From: Escarpia spicata
Taxonomy: Eukaryota > Annelida > Polychaeta > Sabellida > Siboglinidae
Length of the DNA stretch: 64,000 bases
NCBI GenBank assembly: GCA_963995525.1
Contig: OZ023216.1
Location: 39,354,219-39,418,218 of the forward strand
Direction of reading: 5' to 3'
In this document: one piece after another, positions 30,638 to 42,449 of the stretch
Position numbering within the stretch: position 1 is the first letter of the stretch
Layout: each line of letters opens with the position of its first letter
Notes under the pieces: model-generated
Databases searched by the model: none
Seen by the model: the letters and a program-made list of their open reading frames with translations, nothing else
Told to the model about the DNA's origin: nothing
Position numbers and translations under genes: made by a program

Positions 30638-31033
30638 CTACATGAAGTTGTTGCACCAGTCAGCTATTGCATAGTAACACATCGTCGCGTTGCGTGAGTT
30701 GGTACCGGCCACTTCATGCAGCCAGTTCTTGAACTGCGAGAGGTCGCGATCGATTGTCAGGTACTTGCCGAGCACCGCGTACGCCGTGCCGCATCCGATG
30801 CACATCAACCGGCACTCCGACATCTTACTTAGTCCGGGTAGACTCGACGCCGGCTTCTCCAACATCGGCTCCGTCACAAACATCTGGTACTTGCGCGACC
30901 ACGTTGAGCTCCTAGCGCAGAAGTTCCCTTCGTTTCCGTCGCGGCCACCGCCGTCGGGTTGGTCTCCCCCACCCGGACAGCAACTAGGACCGCGCCTCCG
31001 ACCGCCAGCTGCTGGCTCACCTGTCTTTGACAT
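30638..31033 (-). CDS. BAF-like protein 2 (BANF1 family)
   Basis: A 131-residue uninterrupted frame. Residues 1-45 are a Gly/Arg-rich, low-complexity extension (AAGGRRRGPSCCPGGGDQPD); residues ~46-131 are the BAF domain with FVTEPMLEKPASSLPG, hairpin SLPGLSKMSECRL, GKYLTIDRDLSQFKNWLHEV and CYYAIADWCNNFM. The EPM region and F-x-x-WL helix match canonical BAF well. Ser replaces the second hairpin Gly, and Ala replaces the second Cys of CxxC. The ATG at 31033 is the only upstream one in frame. Expected role: sequence-independent DNA bridging in nucleus or cytosol. Confidence 0.85.
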   Translation of the reverse strand: MSKTGEPAAGGRRRGPSCCPGGGDQPDGGGRDGNEGNFCARSSTWSRKYQMFVTEPMLEKPASSLPGLSKMSECRLMCIGCGTAYAVLGKYLTIDRDLSQFKNWLHEVAGTNSRNATMCYYAIADWCNNFM

Positions 31034-31037
31034 GTTG

Positions 31038-31459
31038 GCACTGTTCTGTGAGCGCTGTGGGCTCTGTTGGTATGTGCACCACGTTCAATGATAGTTAGCC
31101 ACTACAGCCCGCCCGACCCGATTGCTGGAAAATGGTCTCTCATTGTGACGCAGAGCCAGTTACGTCAGATTTGTGCAGAGGTCACGCTTGTAGAATTATG
31201 GGAAATAGTTGCATCTTCCGTTCGAACAGGATGTTGTCTGAACAAAATATCACTGATCTATATAGTTGAACTTCTTGTTACGGTTACTCGGTTAAGCCGC
31301 CACCATAGGAAAGTCCCAAATGAATATTAGCTTAACAGAAAGAGTAGAAATTAGATTCGCTAATACGGTCGTTCAGCTATTTATTCAATTTGGTCCGGCG
31401 GTCCTGATGCTAATCTCATTAGTGAAGCAAGGTTATATAATTGTATGCAATTCCAACAA
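31038..31459. other. Upstream region of BAF-like gene 2
   Basis: Non-coding. It holds a CRE-like TTACGTCA (31160-31167, TGACGTAA on the gene strand) 127 bp before the ATG. Confidence 0.35.
31160..31167. promoter_or_regulatory. CRE/ATF-like octamer upstream of BAF-like gene 2
   Basis: TGACGTAA on the minus strand, a one-base variant of the octamers before BAF-like genes 1, 4 and 5. Confidence 0.3.
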
Positions 31460-31462
31460 AAT

Positions 31463-31899
31463 TATATATATATATATATATATATACATACATACATACA
31501 CAATCAATTATACATATACATACGTAATAAATTATATATAATTATAATTGATATATATTCTAATAAATTATATACTATTATATAGATTATATAATATATA
31601 CGTAATAAATTATATATATAATTATTATAGTTGATTATATATATATATATATATATATATAATCAACTATAATAATTATATATATAATTTATTAATTAAA
31701 TATATAATTATTATAGTTGATTATATATATATATTTATATATATATAACCAACTATAATAATTATATATATAATTGATTACGTATATATTATATAATCTA
31801 TATAATAGTATATAATTGATTAGAATATATATAATCAATTATAATTATATATAATTTATTATGTATGTATATGTATAATTGATTGTGTATGTATGTATG

Positions 31900-31946
<47 letters not shown>

Positions 31947-31970
31947 CCTTATAATATATATATATATATA
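31463..31970. repeat. ~430-bp AT-rich near-perfect palindrome
   Basis: The left arm (31481-31690) includes CATACACAATCAATTATACA, TAAATTATATACTATTATAT and TATATAATTATTATAGTTGA; their inverses occur in mirrored order up to 31910. The centre is at about 31695 with an extra nested inverted block AATTATTATAGTTGATTATA. Flanked by (TA)n runs. Confidence 0.85.
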
Positions 31971-31974
31971 CTGG

Positions 31975-32454
31975 TTACCAGTATGACGATGTATTAAAAT
32001 ACAAAGACAGTTGTTTAGAATTAGTTGCTTATGTGTACCCGATATTTCACCTGGAGAAACAGTTATTGATTTCAGTTGTGAACTACTCGCCGGCTAGAGA
32101 GTGCCACTGTGGACGAGGGTAGCGCCACTAGACTATAAATCTATGTAAGTCCAAAATATATCATACACATCACATTTAAGCTGGTTTTAAGGATTGGAGC
32201 ACGCGTTTCATTCTTTTAGTGGAGCTGCCATTTTGGAAATTATTTTTTATATAGCAAGGCTTGTCTTTGGTTATTCGGACAGTAACATTCCGATAGAGCG
32301 TCCCCATCTATCGGACTACAAAATATACATACGTCATACAAAACCTGTTATAAAGTATTTCCCGACAACAATGTCTAGCTCTTTCCTACGCTTTATTTCC
32401 AATGCAAGCACCAACATTTAATGTTGTTATGCTTTGACCACCAATTATTTACTT
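31975..32454. other. Non-coding, nothing recognised
   Basis: Short frames without similarity. Ends where the 6-kb inverted repeat structure begins. Confidence 0.3.
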
Positions 32455-34660
32455 AAAAAATTACCGTAGAATCCGAATATCCATTTATTACAAAATATTA
32501 CTTACAACATGTCTCAGAATTTGCACCGGAAATGGGGCGCCCTCAAATCACACCTACGTTGTTTCGCATTCAACAGTTTCAATATTACGTAAAAAGTGTC
32601 AGTAGCCACCACCGATACATATAAATGAGGTATCAAATGAAAGCCTGATATATGCCTGTTTTGTAGGTGTGCTTGGATTAGTTCGTACAATCACGAAGCA
32701 TGTGACTGTACCCAAATTGCGCACGAGAAGACAAATCAATGCTTTCCGTTTATGTGGCAAGAACATAAATAAAATTACTGGTCCAAATGACATATAATTA
32801 AAAAGCAGTTTTACTCTCCTAATATATGGAACCAATCCCATGTAGGTGCGTCAACATGGAGCCGAGAAATTGTGTTTTGACAGAATCGGTGGTAACCGCG
32901 AAAAATGCGAAAACATGAAAATTGACACATCGGTCGTCTACCAATTTGACTGCCTACATATCGAAACATCAATCGCCATGTTACAAATAATAATCATTAT
33001 GCTCTTATTTAATTGTTCCACTGATATGAAGTATTTTACCAGTAATAATGGTAATAGTTACAACTCGCTATCCTGTTTAAGCTCATACTATTGACGTCAG
33101 TGCAGTGTGCTTCAACACAACGTTTGCGTTTCATTCTCAAGTCGAAACGAACTTAGATGTTCCACGTAAGTATAAGTGCGTCTATGCTTCGTGCACAACT
33201 ATTTTTTATAGTGGAAAAGTAGTTTTGTAATCTAATACAGCAACCTCTTAGAAATAGGGCAACGGCGTGCAAAACGGGCCCCTTAAGCGAGATTTGTGTT
33301 CAAGTTGACATTTTTCATTCTGGTAAATTGTTCTCTACGGAATCTTCTTCTCGCCACTTATCTGACTACATCTGTGCTGAAATGTAGCGTATTTCTGTTA
33401 AAATTACTGTACGGGATGTTTAAGAACACCATCCGATTTTTGACTTGATAAAAAGGTGCGCTCAAAACGGGCCCCATGCACATCCATTTGTATTATTTTG
33501 CCATTATTACACATTTCGCAAACACATTGTGCACATTCGGACCCTGGCCAGTCGTGGTATGCCCATGGCGTATATTAATCACATTTTATTATTTCTTCCC
33601 CGTCCTTACTGTCCGAAAATAGTTGGTGCATTATTGTTTCTGCATCCAGTTGTCTCGCTTGTTTTCGGAGCTATTATACATCGCAGTGGCCTGGCGAACG
33701 ATCTCTTCCTTATCCGTGTAGTTCCACTCATGTCGGTTTGACGCTGCTTCCGCGTTGTAGGATTTTTGTTACATTTTGTTCTCAATCGAAGTTGACGTTT
33801 GTATGGCTTCATGATGCATGTCTTTCTCAGTTACTGGACTTTCACTCTGCTGATAGTTCTCTTTTCAGTATAGGTGAGACAATCGCTACGAGGTTTATTA
33901 TCATGGTTGGGTGATACATAGAGTTTGTCAATATACTATTGACATAGAATTTGTCAATATATATCTAATACATATATATATATCATAGCATTTACGTTTG
34001 AGTTATGCATACCACAGTTTCCGTTGTTTTCAACGCGCACAAAATGGAAATATGATATTTGAATATATGCATTTTAAGAAAAGTGTGCAAAACAATCTTT
34101 TTGAGTTCACCTCTTTGAATGTGCATTTCGCATTCCGCCCAGTGTTCACTAGGGCCCATTTATTAGTTACTTAGCAGTGCCAGAACACATTTAACGGTAT
34201 ACAGTACAACAACGCCAAACGGCTGGGGGGCCGTTTTGGGCGGGGGACCCGTTTTGCACGCCGTTCCCCTACATACATGTCAAGAACGATGAGTTTAAAA
34301 TGTACGTCGATAACATAGGCGACATTTGGAAAGACAGTAGGTCAAGAGTTTCTTGTATATAGACAGCCGAGGGCACAATATGACAGAACTTTAGGCTTAA
34401 TGTTCTCTCTAAGTATGCAATACTCATTAAAACAACTAGTTTGTAGTTTCCTAGATATTATATTTCATGCCACAATAACGGACTTTTATCTAATGAATGC
34501 TGTTTTGTTAATGCAAGCGTGTTTTTTTAAATAGTTTTTCAATGTTGACCAGTAGAACATGACTTTCACAAAGTGGACTTGAATCGTGCATCTTGGTGGT
34601 AAAACAAATGATAGTGTTAAGTCACGCGGGAAGTTAGAGATAGCAACAACACAAGACAGC
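32455..34660 (+). repeat. Left arm of 6-kb inverted-repeat structure
   Basis: Inverted copy of 37390-38565. Shared blocks include CTCAGAATTTGCACCGG, TTCCGTTTATGTGGCAAGAA, CAATCGCCATGTTAC, TTACCAGTAATAATGGTAAT and ATAACGGACTTTTATCTAA. The arm is about 1.15 kb once the 1013-bp MITE at 33257-34269 is removed, matching the right arm length. Confidence 0.85.
33257..34269. mobile_element. 1013-bp TA-flanked non-autonomous DNA transposon
   Basis: Termini GGGCAACGGCGTGCAAAACG and, inverted, GGGGAACGGCGTGCAAAACG, with TA directly outside each end (33255-33256, 34270-34271). The opposite arm (near 37810-37835) reads straight through TTAGAAATACATACATGGC, which is the unoccupied target with a single TA. 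TA duplication fits Tc1/mariner-type transposition. No transposase is encoded. Confidence 0.9.
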
Positions 34661-35150
34661 TTATGCAAGACGTTCAAATATTTTGCCATAAATCTACCAG
34701 ATCAGTATGATTTAACCATGCGTTACCACGCACAGTCTCCCAACAGAAAGCTGAGGAAGATGGTCTTCGTACTTCTACAAAACCAAACTTACGGTTCTCT
34801 ATCGATGTCCGCCAAATCAGCTCTACCGGCGTGTTTGCAAAAGAATGTGAGTTCTGTAACACTGCATCTAAATCTCTTGGAAAGGCCGAGCGAGAATATT
34901 TAGGAAGCCATGAGATGGAAACATCAGAGGATATTGCACTAGGAAAAAGAAGAAGAAGTTTATTTGATTCACCCCAAATACCTAATTAAGCAGTGTTACA
35001 TCGATTTTGATTTGAAGAAAATTAGTAGGTGATGTCTACATATATTACATGTACATACATATAATTAATAAAATTTTAACGTATAGTTACATACGTATAC
35101 ATCCGCCTAGAAATTACAATGATCAAATAAAGACATAAATACAATAATCA
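34661..35150. other. Inner flank of inverted repeat; diverged frames
   Basis: A plus frame at 34586-34903 (KYFAINLPDQYDLTM) and a minus frame at 37384-37169 (TYFAIKRNQVLPHTF) are faintly similar, so arm homology fades out here. No family recognised. Confidence 0.3.
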
Positions 35151-35388
35151 AACTTGATGCCAATGGGGTGCGTGACTCCTACTAAGACTAACTTGATGCC
35201 AATGAGGTGGGTGACTCCTACTAAGACAAACTTGATGCCAATGGGGTGGGTGACTCCTACTAAGACAAACTTGATGCCAATGGGGTGCGTGACTCCTACT
35301 AAGACAAACCTGATGCCAATGGGGTGCGTGACTCCTACTAAGACAAACTTGATGCCAATGGGGTGCGTGACTCCTACTAAGACAAAAT
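35151..35388 (+). repeat. 39-bp minisatellite, six copies
   Basis: Unit AACTTGATGCCAATGGGGTG followed by CGTGACTCCTACTAAGAC, nearly identical in six copies. As 39 is divisible by 3 the frame stays open (Met-Pro-Met-Gly-x-Val-Thr-Pro-Thr-Lys-Thr-Asn-Leu), but that is not evidence of a gene. Confidence 0.95.
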
Positions 35389-35449
35389 TGTCGCTGTCAT
35401 AAGGAACGATCCCAATTTTGATGATGTCATTACTATATTAGCCAGATGT
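35389..35449. other. Short spacer
   Basis: Non-coding join between minisatellite and LINE. Confidence 0.3.
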
Positions 35450-37085
35450 CTGTCTCATGCATGTTGTAAGTTATCTTGGCGATGTTCTTGTATATATATA
35501 TATTAGTATTTTGATGCTACCTGATATTTGTAACTTACTGGTTTTGCATACATCAGTAGCGGTTGAGCAGTGTGCATATATCACTATATATTTGTAAAAA
35601 GTATTTTTTTTATACAATGTAAATTCACGTAAACTGGTGAATATATTATCTCTGACTATTTCGGAGGTGTTATTAATAGTATGAGGCAAATTATATTTGA
35701 TACATTTAATTGCAAATCCATGTTTACTTGGAAAAACATATGTATATATATTTATGTTTTGAGTGTTGTAATTGTGCATATTAGCAAGTGGGGTAATATT
35801 CCAGTTTAATAAGTAAACTGGCATGTCTTTGTGTATGTATTTAAACAAAAATTTTTATTCTTCAAAATTTAAGATATGTTCTACTTTTAATAAATGAAGT
35901 TCTTTAAATAGAGGTTCAGTATGGGAATTATAATTGTTTAAGATTAAAAGTTTTAAAATTATATTTCCTTGGTATCCTCATGCCATTATGCAATAGTGAA
36001 TATGACACGATATTAACGAGTTATATAATATAACTTTTAATCCGAAAGGTTTGTTTATTCGGTTTAAAATGCAAATTGTCTTGGATCACCTGTTAGATGT
36101 TTTGTCAGTATGTTTTTTCCCAGTTTAAGTTAGTGTCCAAGGTCAATCCTAAAAAAATTACTTAATTCTCTTTTTCAATATTGACATTGTCTATTCTTAG
36201 CGTAAGAGTATGGATGTGTTTATTAGGCTGTGAAAATAATGTATTTTGATTTGTTTTTGTTTAATAACAGTTTGTTTATATTTAACCATTCAGTAACTTT
36301 CGACAGTTCTTCATTTATACAGGTTTGAGAGCTTTTATTGTGTGTGTTGTCAGAAAACGTTCTTAACGTGCTAGTTGAGAACGTTGGATCATCAGCAAAT
36401 ATAATGAAATCAAACATGTTACTGGTTTCTGAAAATTCATTCATGTATATAATAACTAATAATGTACCAAGAATTAATCCTTGTGGAACACCAATTGTTA
36501 TAGGTAAAGTGTTTGACTGGATTTCTTAAATTTCGGTATATTGTTTTCTGTTTGTTAAATAACTTCTAAATAAATGCAGTGTTGAGCCATCAGTGCCATA
36601 ATATCTAAATTTATTTAGTAAAATGTTATGGTCAATGGTGTCGAAGGACCTGGAAAGATCGATAAATATGCTAATCGGTTCTTCACTTTTATTCATTTGT
36701 GTTATAATTATAATAATAAATTATAGTGCGGCACATTCAGTTGAAACATTTGGTCTAAATCCGTACTGATTATAAAAACGAAGTTTAGTCATTGAAATAT
36801 GAAGATAACTGAATAAAAAATGATTTTCTCAATAACTTTTGAAATAGAAGGAAGAAGAGAGATAGGCCTGTAATTTTCAAATAATTATGGATCTTCTTTT
36901 TAAAAAATTGGTATGACTTTCGCAATTTAAAATTTGTCCGGGAATACCGGTATTTAAAATTTGGTTTATTAGTAGCGTTAATGATGTTACGATCGCGGAT
37001 TCTATTATTTTTTTACAATTTGGATGAAATGCCTTCGAAATCACAGCTGTTTTTTTGTTGGGAGTTTAAATACAAAAAAGTACTT
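35450..37085 (-). mobile_element. Decayed LINE (Jockey/CR1-like), RT and C-terminus
   Basis: On the minus strand, with many stops: SRSFDTIDHNILLNKFRYYG-type RT sequence near 36640, GVPQG region near 36490, catalytic FADDPTFSTSTL near 36400, and LNINKLLLNKNKSKYIIF to 36223. The C-terminal part with LPHTINNTSEIV and NYNTQNINIYTYVF is open at 35848-35471. The endonuclease is missing. It lies in the loop of the inverted repeat. Confidence 0.8.
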
Positions 37086-37089
37086 GTTT

Positions 37090-37389
37090 ATTTAGATAAT
37101 ACATCTAATCTTTATTACCATTAATTACTTTTACTGCAATGGTCTGACCTGTATTTATGAAATAGTTATTAACAGAACTTAAAGGTTCGTAGTTCATGAT
37201 ATAATGTAAACAGAACTAGTTCAGGCATTCCTACAGAACCAGCATATGTCCGGGTTTCGTGTAATTTGGGGACGGCGATAGAGTTTAGTTTTGCAGAACT
37301 ACATCGACCATCTCCTTTAGCTTGTTGAGTGAACGTATGTGGCAACACTTGGTTACGTTTTATAGCAAAATACGTGATTGCCATCTATA
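37090..37389. other. Inner flank of right inverted-repeat arm
   Basis: See 34661-35150; only faint similarity to the opposite side. Confidence 0.3.
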
Positions 37390-38565
37390 AACTGTGTTGT
37401 TGCTATCTCTAACGTCTCCGATGACTTGTCGTCAAATGGCGTAACACCATCAGTTGTTTTATCACCGAGTTGTAAAATTCAAGTCCGCTTTGTACAAGTC
37501 ATATTTTATTGATCAATGGTCAACATATATTTAAAAAATTAAAATAAAACATATATTGTATTAATAAAACGCATTGGTTACATAGTATGTAGCATTAGTT
37601 AGATAAAAGTCCGTTATTGTGGTATAAAATATATCTAGCAAATATGCAATCAAGTTGTTCTAAGGAGAAGAGAATATTAGGCCTAAAGTTCAGTCGTATT
37701 GTGTCTTCGGCTATCTATATACAAACAAATCTAGGCTTATTGTATTTTCAAAATGCCGCCTTTGTCAACTACGTTGTCTGAGTACCTTTTAACCTAATCG
37801 TTACTGCCATGTATGTATTTCTAAGAGTTTGATGTAGTACATTACATACCGACTTTTGTACGCATTTTACTTACGTGGAACATCTATGTTCGTGCCGACT
37901 TGAGAATGAACCACAAAAGTTGTGCTGTAGCACACAACTCTGACGTCAATATTATGAGTTTAAACGGGGTAGCTGGTTGTAACTATTACCATTATTACTG
38001 GTAAAGCACTTCAGATTAGTGGAACAATTAAATAATAACATAATGATTATTATTGGTAACATGGCGATTGATGTTTTGATATGTAGGCAATCAATTTTCA
38101 CGTTTTTGCATTTTTCGCTGTTACCATCCCTTCTGTTAAAACACAATGTCTTGGTTCCATGATGACCCACCTACTTGAAATTGGTTCCATATATTAGCAG
38201 AGTAAAACTGCTTTTTAATTATATGTCATTTGGACCAGTAATTTAATATTTCCGTTCTTGCCACATAAACGGAAAGCATCGATTTGTATTTTTTCGAAAT
38301 GTTTCTCGTGTGCAATTTGGGTTTCATAGGTCTTGACATGATGCAGACAGAACTAACTCATGCACACCTACAAGACAAGCATATATCTGGCTTTCATTTG
38401 ATAGGTCAAATTTTTACTCGTAATATTGAAACTGTTGAACACGACGCGACGAACAACGTAGGTGTGATTTGAGGGTGCCCCACTTCCGGTGCAAATTCTG
38501 AGAAATCTTCCAAGTAGAATTTGGTAAGAAATGTATATTATACGGTATTTTTACCCCAGGAACCA
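37390..38565 (-). repeat. Right arm of 6-kb inverted-repeat structure
   Basis: Mirrors 32455-34660 and lacks the 1013-bp MITE. The arms have diverged by many substitutions and small indels, so the duplication is old. The whole (32455-38565) may be a long-TIR transposon or a fold-back element. Confidence 0.85.
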
Positions 38566-39085
38566 TCCTCAGATCTATTGGCAAATAACATGTAAATAAA
38601 ACCCTCCTGGCTCTTGGACTATAACAAATGTGTGCTTCAGCAGTGGTGAATATATAAAAATAGTTTTATGAAGACCAGTCGACTAGCATGATTTTCCTTA
38701 AATTAAACAAAATCCGGCTAATGGTGTAACCTAACTATCAAAATCAGTTTTGACAACTGGTAACGTTGTAAATGCAAAAATAAGAAACTGGTTTAAAAAA
38801 TGCGTCGTGTTTATGTTTTTACAGCTTTAATTGTGTAAATGTAATTACGTAAACTATGACATATTATATATGTCTCGAAATTGACATATATTTGTGCTTC
38901 GTGCAGTTGTATTGCGGTTTGTTATTTACACTAGTTCTTGTGCAACACGAATCCTTAACAGTCAGGCAGTTCATCCGCATGCAAGGTCCTTTCCAGCAGG
39001 ACTATTCTCATTTGTTATGGCAGCTATTCCGTTTAGTCTGTCGTTGCACCAATCTAGACAACCCCAACAGGGCGAGCTTGCTGAC
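38566..39085. other. Non-coding 3' flank of BAF-like gene 3
   Basis: AT-rich; nothing recognised. Confidence 0.3.
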
Positions 39086-39089
39086 ATGA

Positions 39090-39695
39090 TCACATGTACA
39101 TATCGCAATATTCTTCTAGGCAGCGACGGCACGAACGCACGGCACCCTTGTTTGCTCCGCTCACGTCGTGCAGCCAGATCTGGAACAACTCCGGGTTTTT
39201 CTGCAGCATTAGGAACTTTCCCCAGACCTTGGCTGCCTTGCCGCAACCATGCTCCCACAGTTTGCACTCCGCTATGGGTGTGATTCCAGGCAGCGCCGAC
39301 ACCTCTTTATCGCCGATCGGCTCGCTGAGGAATCGGCGATACTTGAGCTGCTCGACGCTGGACGCCGCGTCTACTCTCAACCGCCTTTTTATGGCGTCTC
39401 CTGTCTCCGTCACGACATTAGTGTGTCTCAACCTCGGACGAGCTTTCGACGTGGACGCGATCCGTTTACCGGTCAACTTCGTGGCCGGCAAGTTTTTGAC
39501 ACCGTAAATGTCACCGCGAGCGTCCATTATGAACACTCTTTCGCCACGGCGCACTTCTGTGACGTCATGTAAATTGTTGTTATCAACGTCAACGTCACAC
39601 ATTTTGTCGGTGACGCTTCGTGTCTGCGTTCGATCCGCGCAACAGACGGCGCTGTCTGCCGATTTCCTTTTATTACACCAACAGGTGGCGCGCAT
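39090..39695 (-). CDS. BAF-like protein 3 (BANF1 family, long N-terminus)
   Basis: A 201-residue open frame. The BAF domain is residues ~116-201: YRRFLSEPIGDKEVSALPG, hairpin ALPGITPIAECKL, WGKFLMLQKNPELFQIWLHD, VSGANKGAVRS and CRRCLEEYCDMYM. The first ~115 residues have a Cys/Lys start, VFIMDARGDIYGVKNLPA and a basic region (KRIASTSKARPRLRH) that could be a nuclear signal. A downstream Met (MCDVDVDNN or MDARGD) could be the true start, and a TGACGTCA octamer at 39560 would then be near it. Closest relative in the window is gene 4 (shared WGKF, LFQxWL, GAN, CxxCLxEY). Thr replaces the second hairpin Gly. Confidence 0.85.
   Translation of the reverse strand: MRATCWCNKRKSADSAVCCADRTQTRSVTDKMCDVDVDNNNLHDVTEVRRGERVFIMDARGDIYGVKNLPATKLTGKRIASTSKARPRLRHTNVVTETGDAIKRRLRVDAASSVEQLKYRRFLSEPIGDKEVSALPGITPIAECKLWEHGCGKAAKVWGKFLMLQKNPELFQIWLHDVSGANKGAVRSCRRCLEEYCDMYM
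39560..39567. promoter_or_regulatory. CRE-like octamer within 5' part of BAF-like gene 3
   Basis: TGACGTCA. Regulatory only if translation starts downstream of it; otherwise just coding sequence. Confidence 0.2.
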
Positions 39696-39699
39696 GTTG

Positions 39700-40455
39700 G
39701 CGAGGGAAGGCGACGTTACTAGAAATGGACCAAACTCTACATGCAGATTTTCACGTCCTAAGTTTCTGTCATGGATGTACTAGATCAATTCTCCAAAATT
39801 AATCCATCCTAATCTGAACGACCCAACCCCGTCGCGTCGTGGTTCTTAAACAATGACGCTATTTATCTGCACCACAATTACAAGATATATGTCAACCATA
39901 TGCAGACTCTGGCCTAGTCCTAAAAGCCTTTAAAATGTTACAGCCATATTCAAGAAAGGTTTCAGGACAGACACTCAATATGGTTACCATATGTGGTCTC
40001 CTAACGCCTTCAACTCATCACACACAATCATGTGATGAAACCTCCTGAAGAGCACCACGTTTTAAACAACAACCACCGTGGCCTCCTTGCCAAGCGATCA
40101 AACGAAACACAGCCAAATCAAACAATACATGACACACAATCTCTCGATGAAAAGAAAACAGTAAACATATTCGTGGTGACTTCACTAAAGTACTCAATAA
40201 AGTTGCACACAAAAGAATAATCAACAAACCTAAGTACTGTGGACATACAGATTAAGTGTCCTCTTAGACAGAAAGCTTCCTCACAGGAAAGACTCAACAT
40301 ATTTTGTTATGAATGGGCCATCATATACAGAACAGTAGTCACATTACTTGGGACACTTTATCTGCCAGACAACCTCTCTGCACATGTTTGCATGTACGTC
40401 AAACGTTTACATATAGCGGGACTCATGAACATACGGACCGATGTACAAAGGGACA
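39700..40455. other. Non-coding between BAF-like gene 3 and microsatellites
   Basis: No gene recognised. Confidence 0.3.
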
Positions 40456-40457
40456 AA

Positions 40458-40935
<478 letters not shown>

Positions 40936-40969
40936 GAGAGCTACGACACAAAACTGCAATGACCGTTAA

Positions 40970-41315
40970 CGCTTTATAGCAATGTTGAGTACAAGATGCA
41001 CGTATCAGTTAAAGCGAGTGTTTGCAGCCATGCTAGTGTGTCATTTACTACATATGGGTCCAACTCATGGATATCGTTGTGGAAGAGTCATGACTCATTG
41101 CGTTTCCCGTTGGTGGTACTTTTGCCCCTTCGAGGGGACGAGTGTCTTCGTTTTGAATCGTGTATTTACCATTGTAATGAATGACATGACAGGAAGAACG
41201 CATTGGTGATAACAATTTTAACGCGGCGCAATCCATCGAGCTTTCGCTCCGAAATGATCGGGGGATGCTGCCTCCGCCGAGTATAACATTTCACTAACTG
41301 TTCGCTGGACAACGA
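40970..41315. other. Non-coding 3' flank of BAF-like gene 4
   Basis: No gene recognised. Confidence 0.3.
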
Positions 41316-41320
41316 CGTGG

Positions 41321-41644
41321 TTAAGTGCCAAACGACTGGGTGTACTCCATGAGGCAGTCACAGCACGCCTGCAAGCTGTGGGTGTTCGCACCCGTAACAC
41401 CGCGCAGCCACATCTGGAATAGCGCAGGGTCTTTCCCGAACACGAGAAACTTTCCCCACAGCGCGAAAGCGTAATAGCAACCCATGTAATTAAGTCGATA
41501 CGCGCTCAGCTTAGTGATACCGGGCAGTTTGCTGGCCTCTTTGATGCCCATTGGTTCACTCACGAATTTGGCATGTTTCTTGTTATATTTTCCTTCCGAT
41601 ATTCGAAAGTCTTGCAATTCTTCTGATTTCGAATGCTTCGACAT
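41321..41644 (-). CDS. BAF-like protein 4 (BANF1 family)
   Basis: A 107-residue uninterrupted frame from ATG 41644. A 20-residue Ser/Lys/Glu lead (SKHSKSEELQDF) precedes the BAF domain: KHAKFVSEPMGIKEASKLPG, hairpin KLPGITKLSAYRL, ALWGKFLVFGKDPALFQMWL, VTGANTHSLQA and CCDCLMEYTQSF. This is the copy closest to canonical BAF in size and in the FV-SEPMG-K-E region. It lies 1.6 kb upstream of gene 3 on the same strand, suggesting tandem duplication. Thr replaces the second hairpin Gly. A TGACGTCA octamer is 149 bp upstream. Confidence 0.9.
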   Translation of the reverse strand: MSKHSKSEELQDFRISEGKYNKKHAKFVSEPMGIKEASKLPGITKLSAYRLNYMGCYYAFALWGKFLVFGKDPALFQMWLRGVTGANTHSLQACCDCLMEYTQSFGT

Positions 41645-41792
41645 GCCTTATGAAAATGTTAGTTGATTTGCCGCCAGATGATTCACCGCCTGCACTGACT
41701 GTCTGTCTGTCTGACATGTGGACGGAGATGGTTGCCGGCGAGAAAGACAACGCGCCCTCGCTGTCTTGCTCGACGCTTGGCCGGTTAGATGA

Positions 41793-41800
41793 TGACGTCA
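41793..41800. promoter_or_regulatory. CRE-like octamer upstream of BAF-like gene 4
   Basis: TGACGTCA, 149 bp before the ATG. Confidence 0.4.
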
Positions 41801-41879
41801 CAAAACACCGCGTGGGATGCTGGGAGAGAACCTATTCCAGTGGGACATCCGGTAGTAGAAAATGTTATATTTAATTGTT

Positions 41880-42440
41880 ATCGCTTGAATTACGACCATG
41901 TTTTGATAAAAATTGTTGAATATGGCTCAGTTAATCAAATAATTATTTCAACTTGTGTGTTTTAAATAATAGGCCCCATTAGTAAGCAAATAGGTAAAAC
42001 CACCACTAGGGAATTTACGCACCTGCATCCTAGGAAGCCTTTAACATATGAATGTGAAATTCATTTGTTTGCTACACAGGAATGGCAACCATGGTGTATT
42101 TGTATGGTTTATTAGTATCAGGGTGAATAGTAAAACATGGTAGTTTGGATAAATAGTAATCCATTTAATCAAGACAACTATTTCAAACTATAGTAACTAG
42201 ACCTACTATTGGAATGATATTTGAAAACTCTTTACAACGGTGTCACAAGTAACATGCTATTACAATGTAATGACATCATTATGACATCATACATGAACTA
42301 TATTATACATTACTCCGTATTGAGTCCGTATATCTGATAGGTGAAACTCTTCTAACTAGGGCATTTCTGCCACAATGTTGTACAACAAACTTAGAATCCA
42401 TATATCATCAAGGGGTATCGTACTTTTCTAACAGTCAGAG
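41880..42440. other. Non-coding, nothing recognised
   Basis: AT-rich sequence without repeats I can name. Confidence 0.3.
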
Positions 42441-42449
42441 TGCAGCTTG

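Noticed and set aside
35154..35402. 82-codon frame with 13-residue repeats
   Set aside because: A 39-bp minisatellite keeps any frame open; no evidence of expression.
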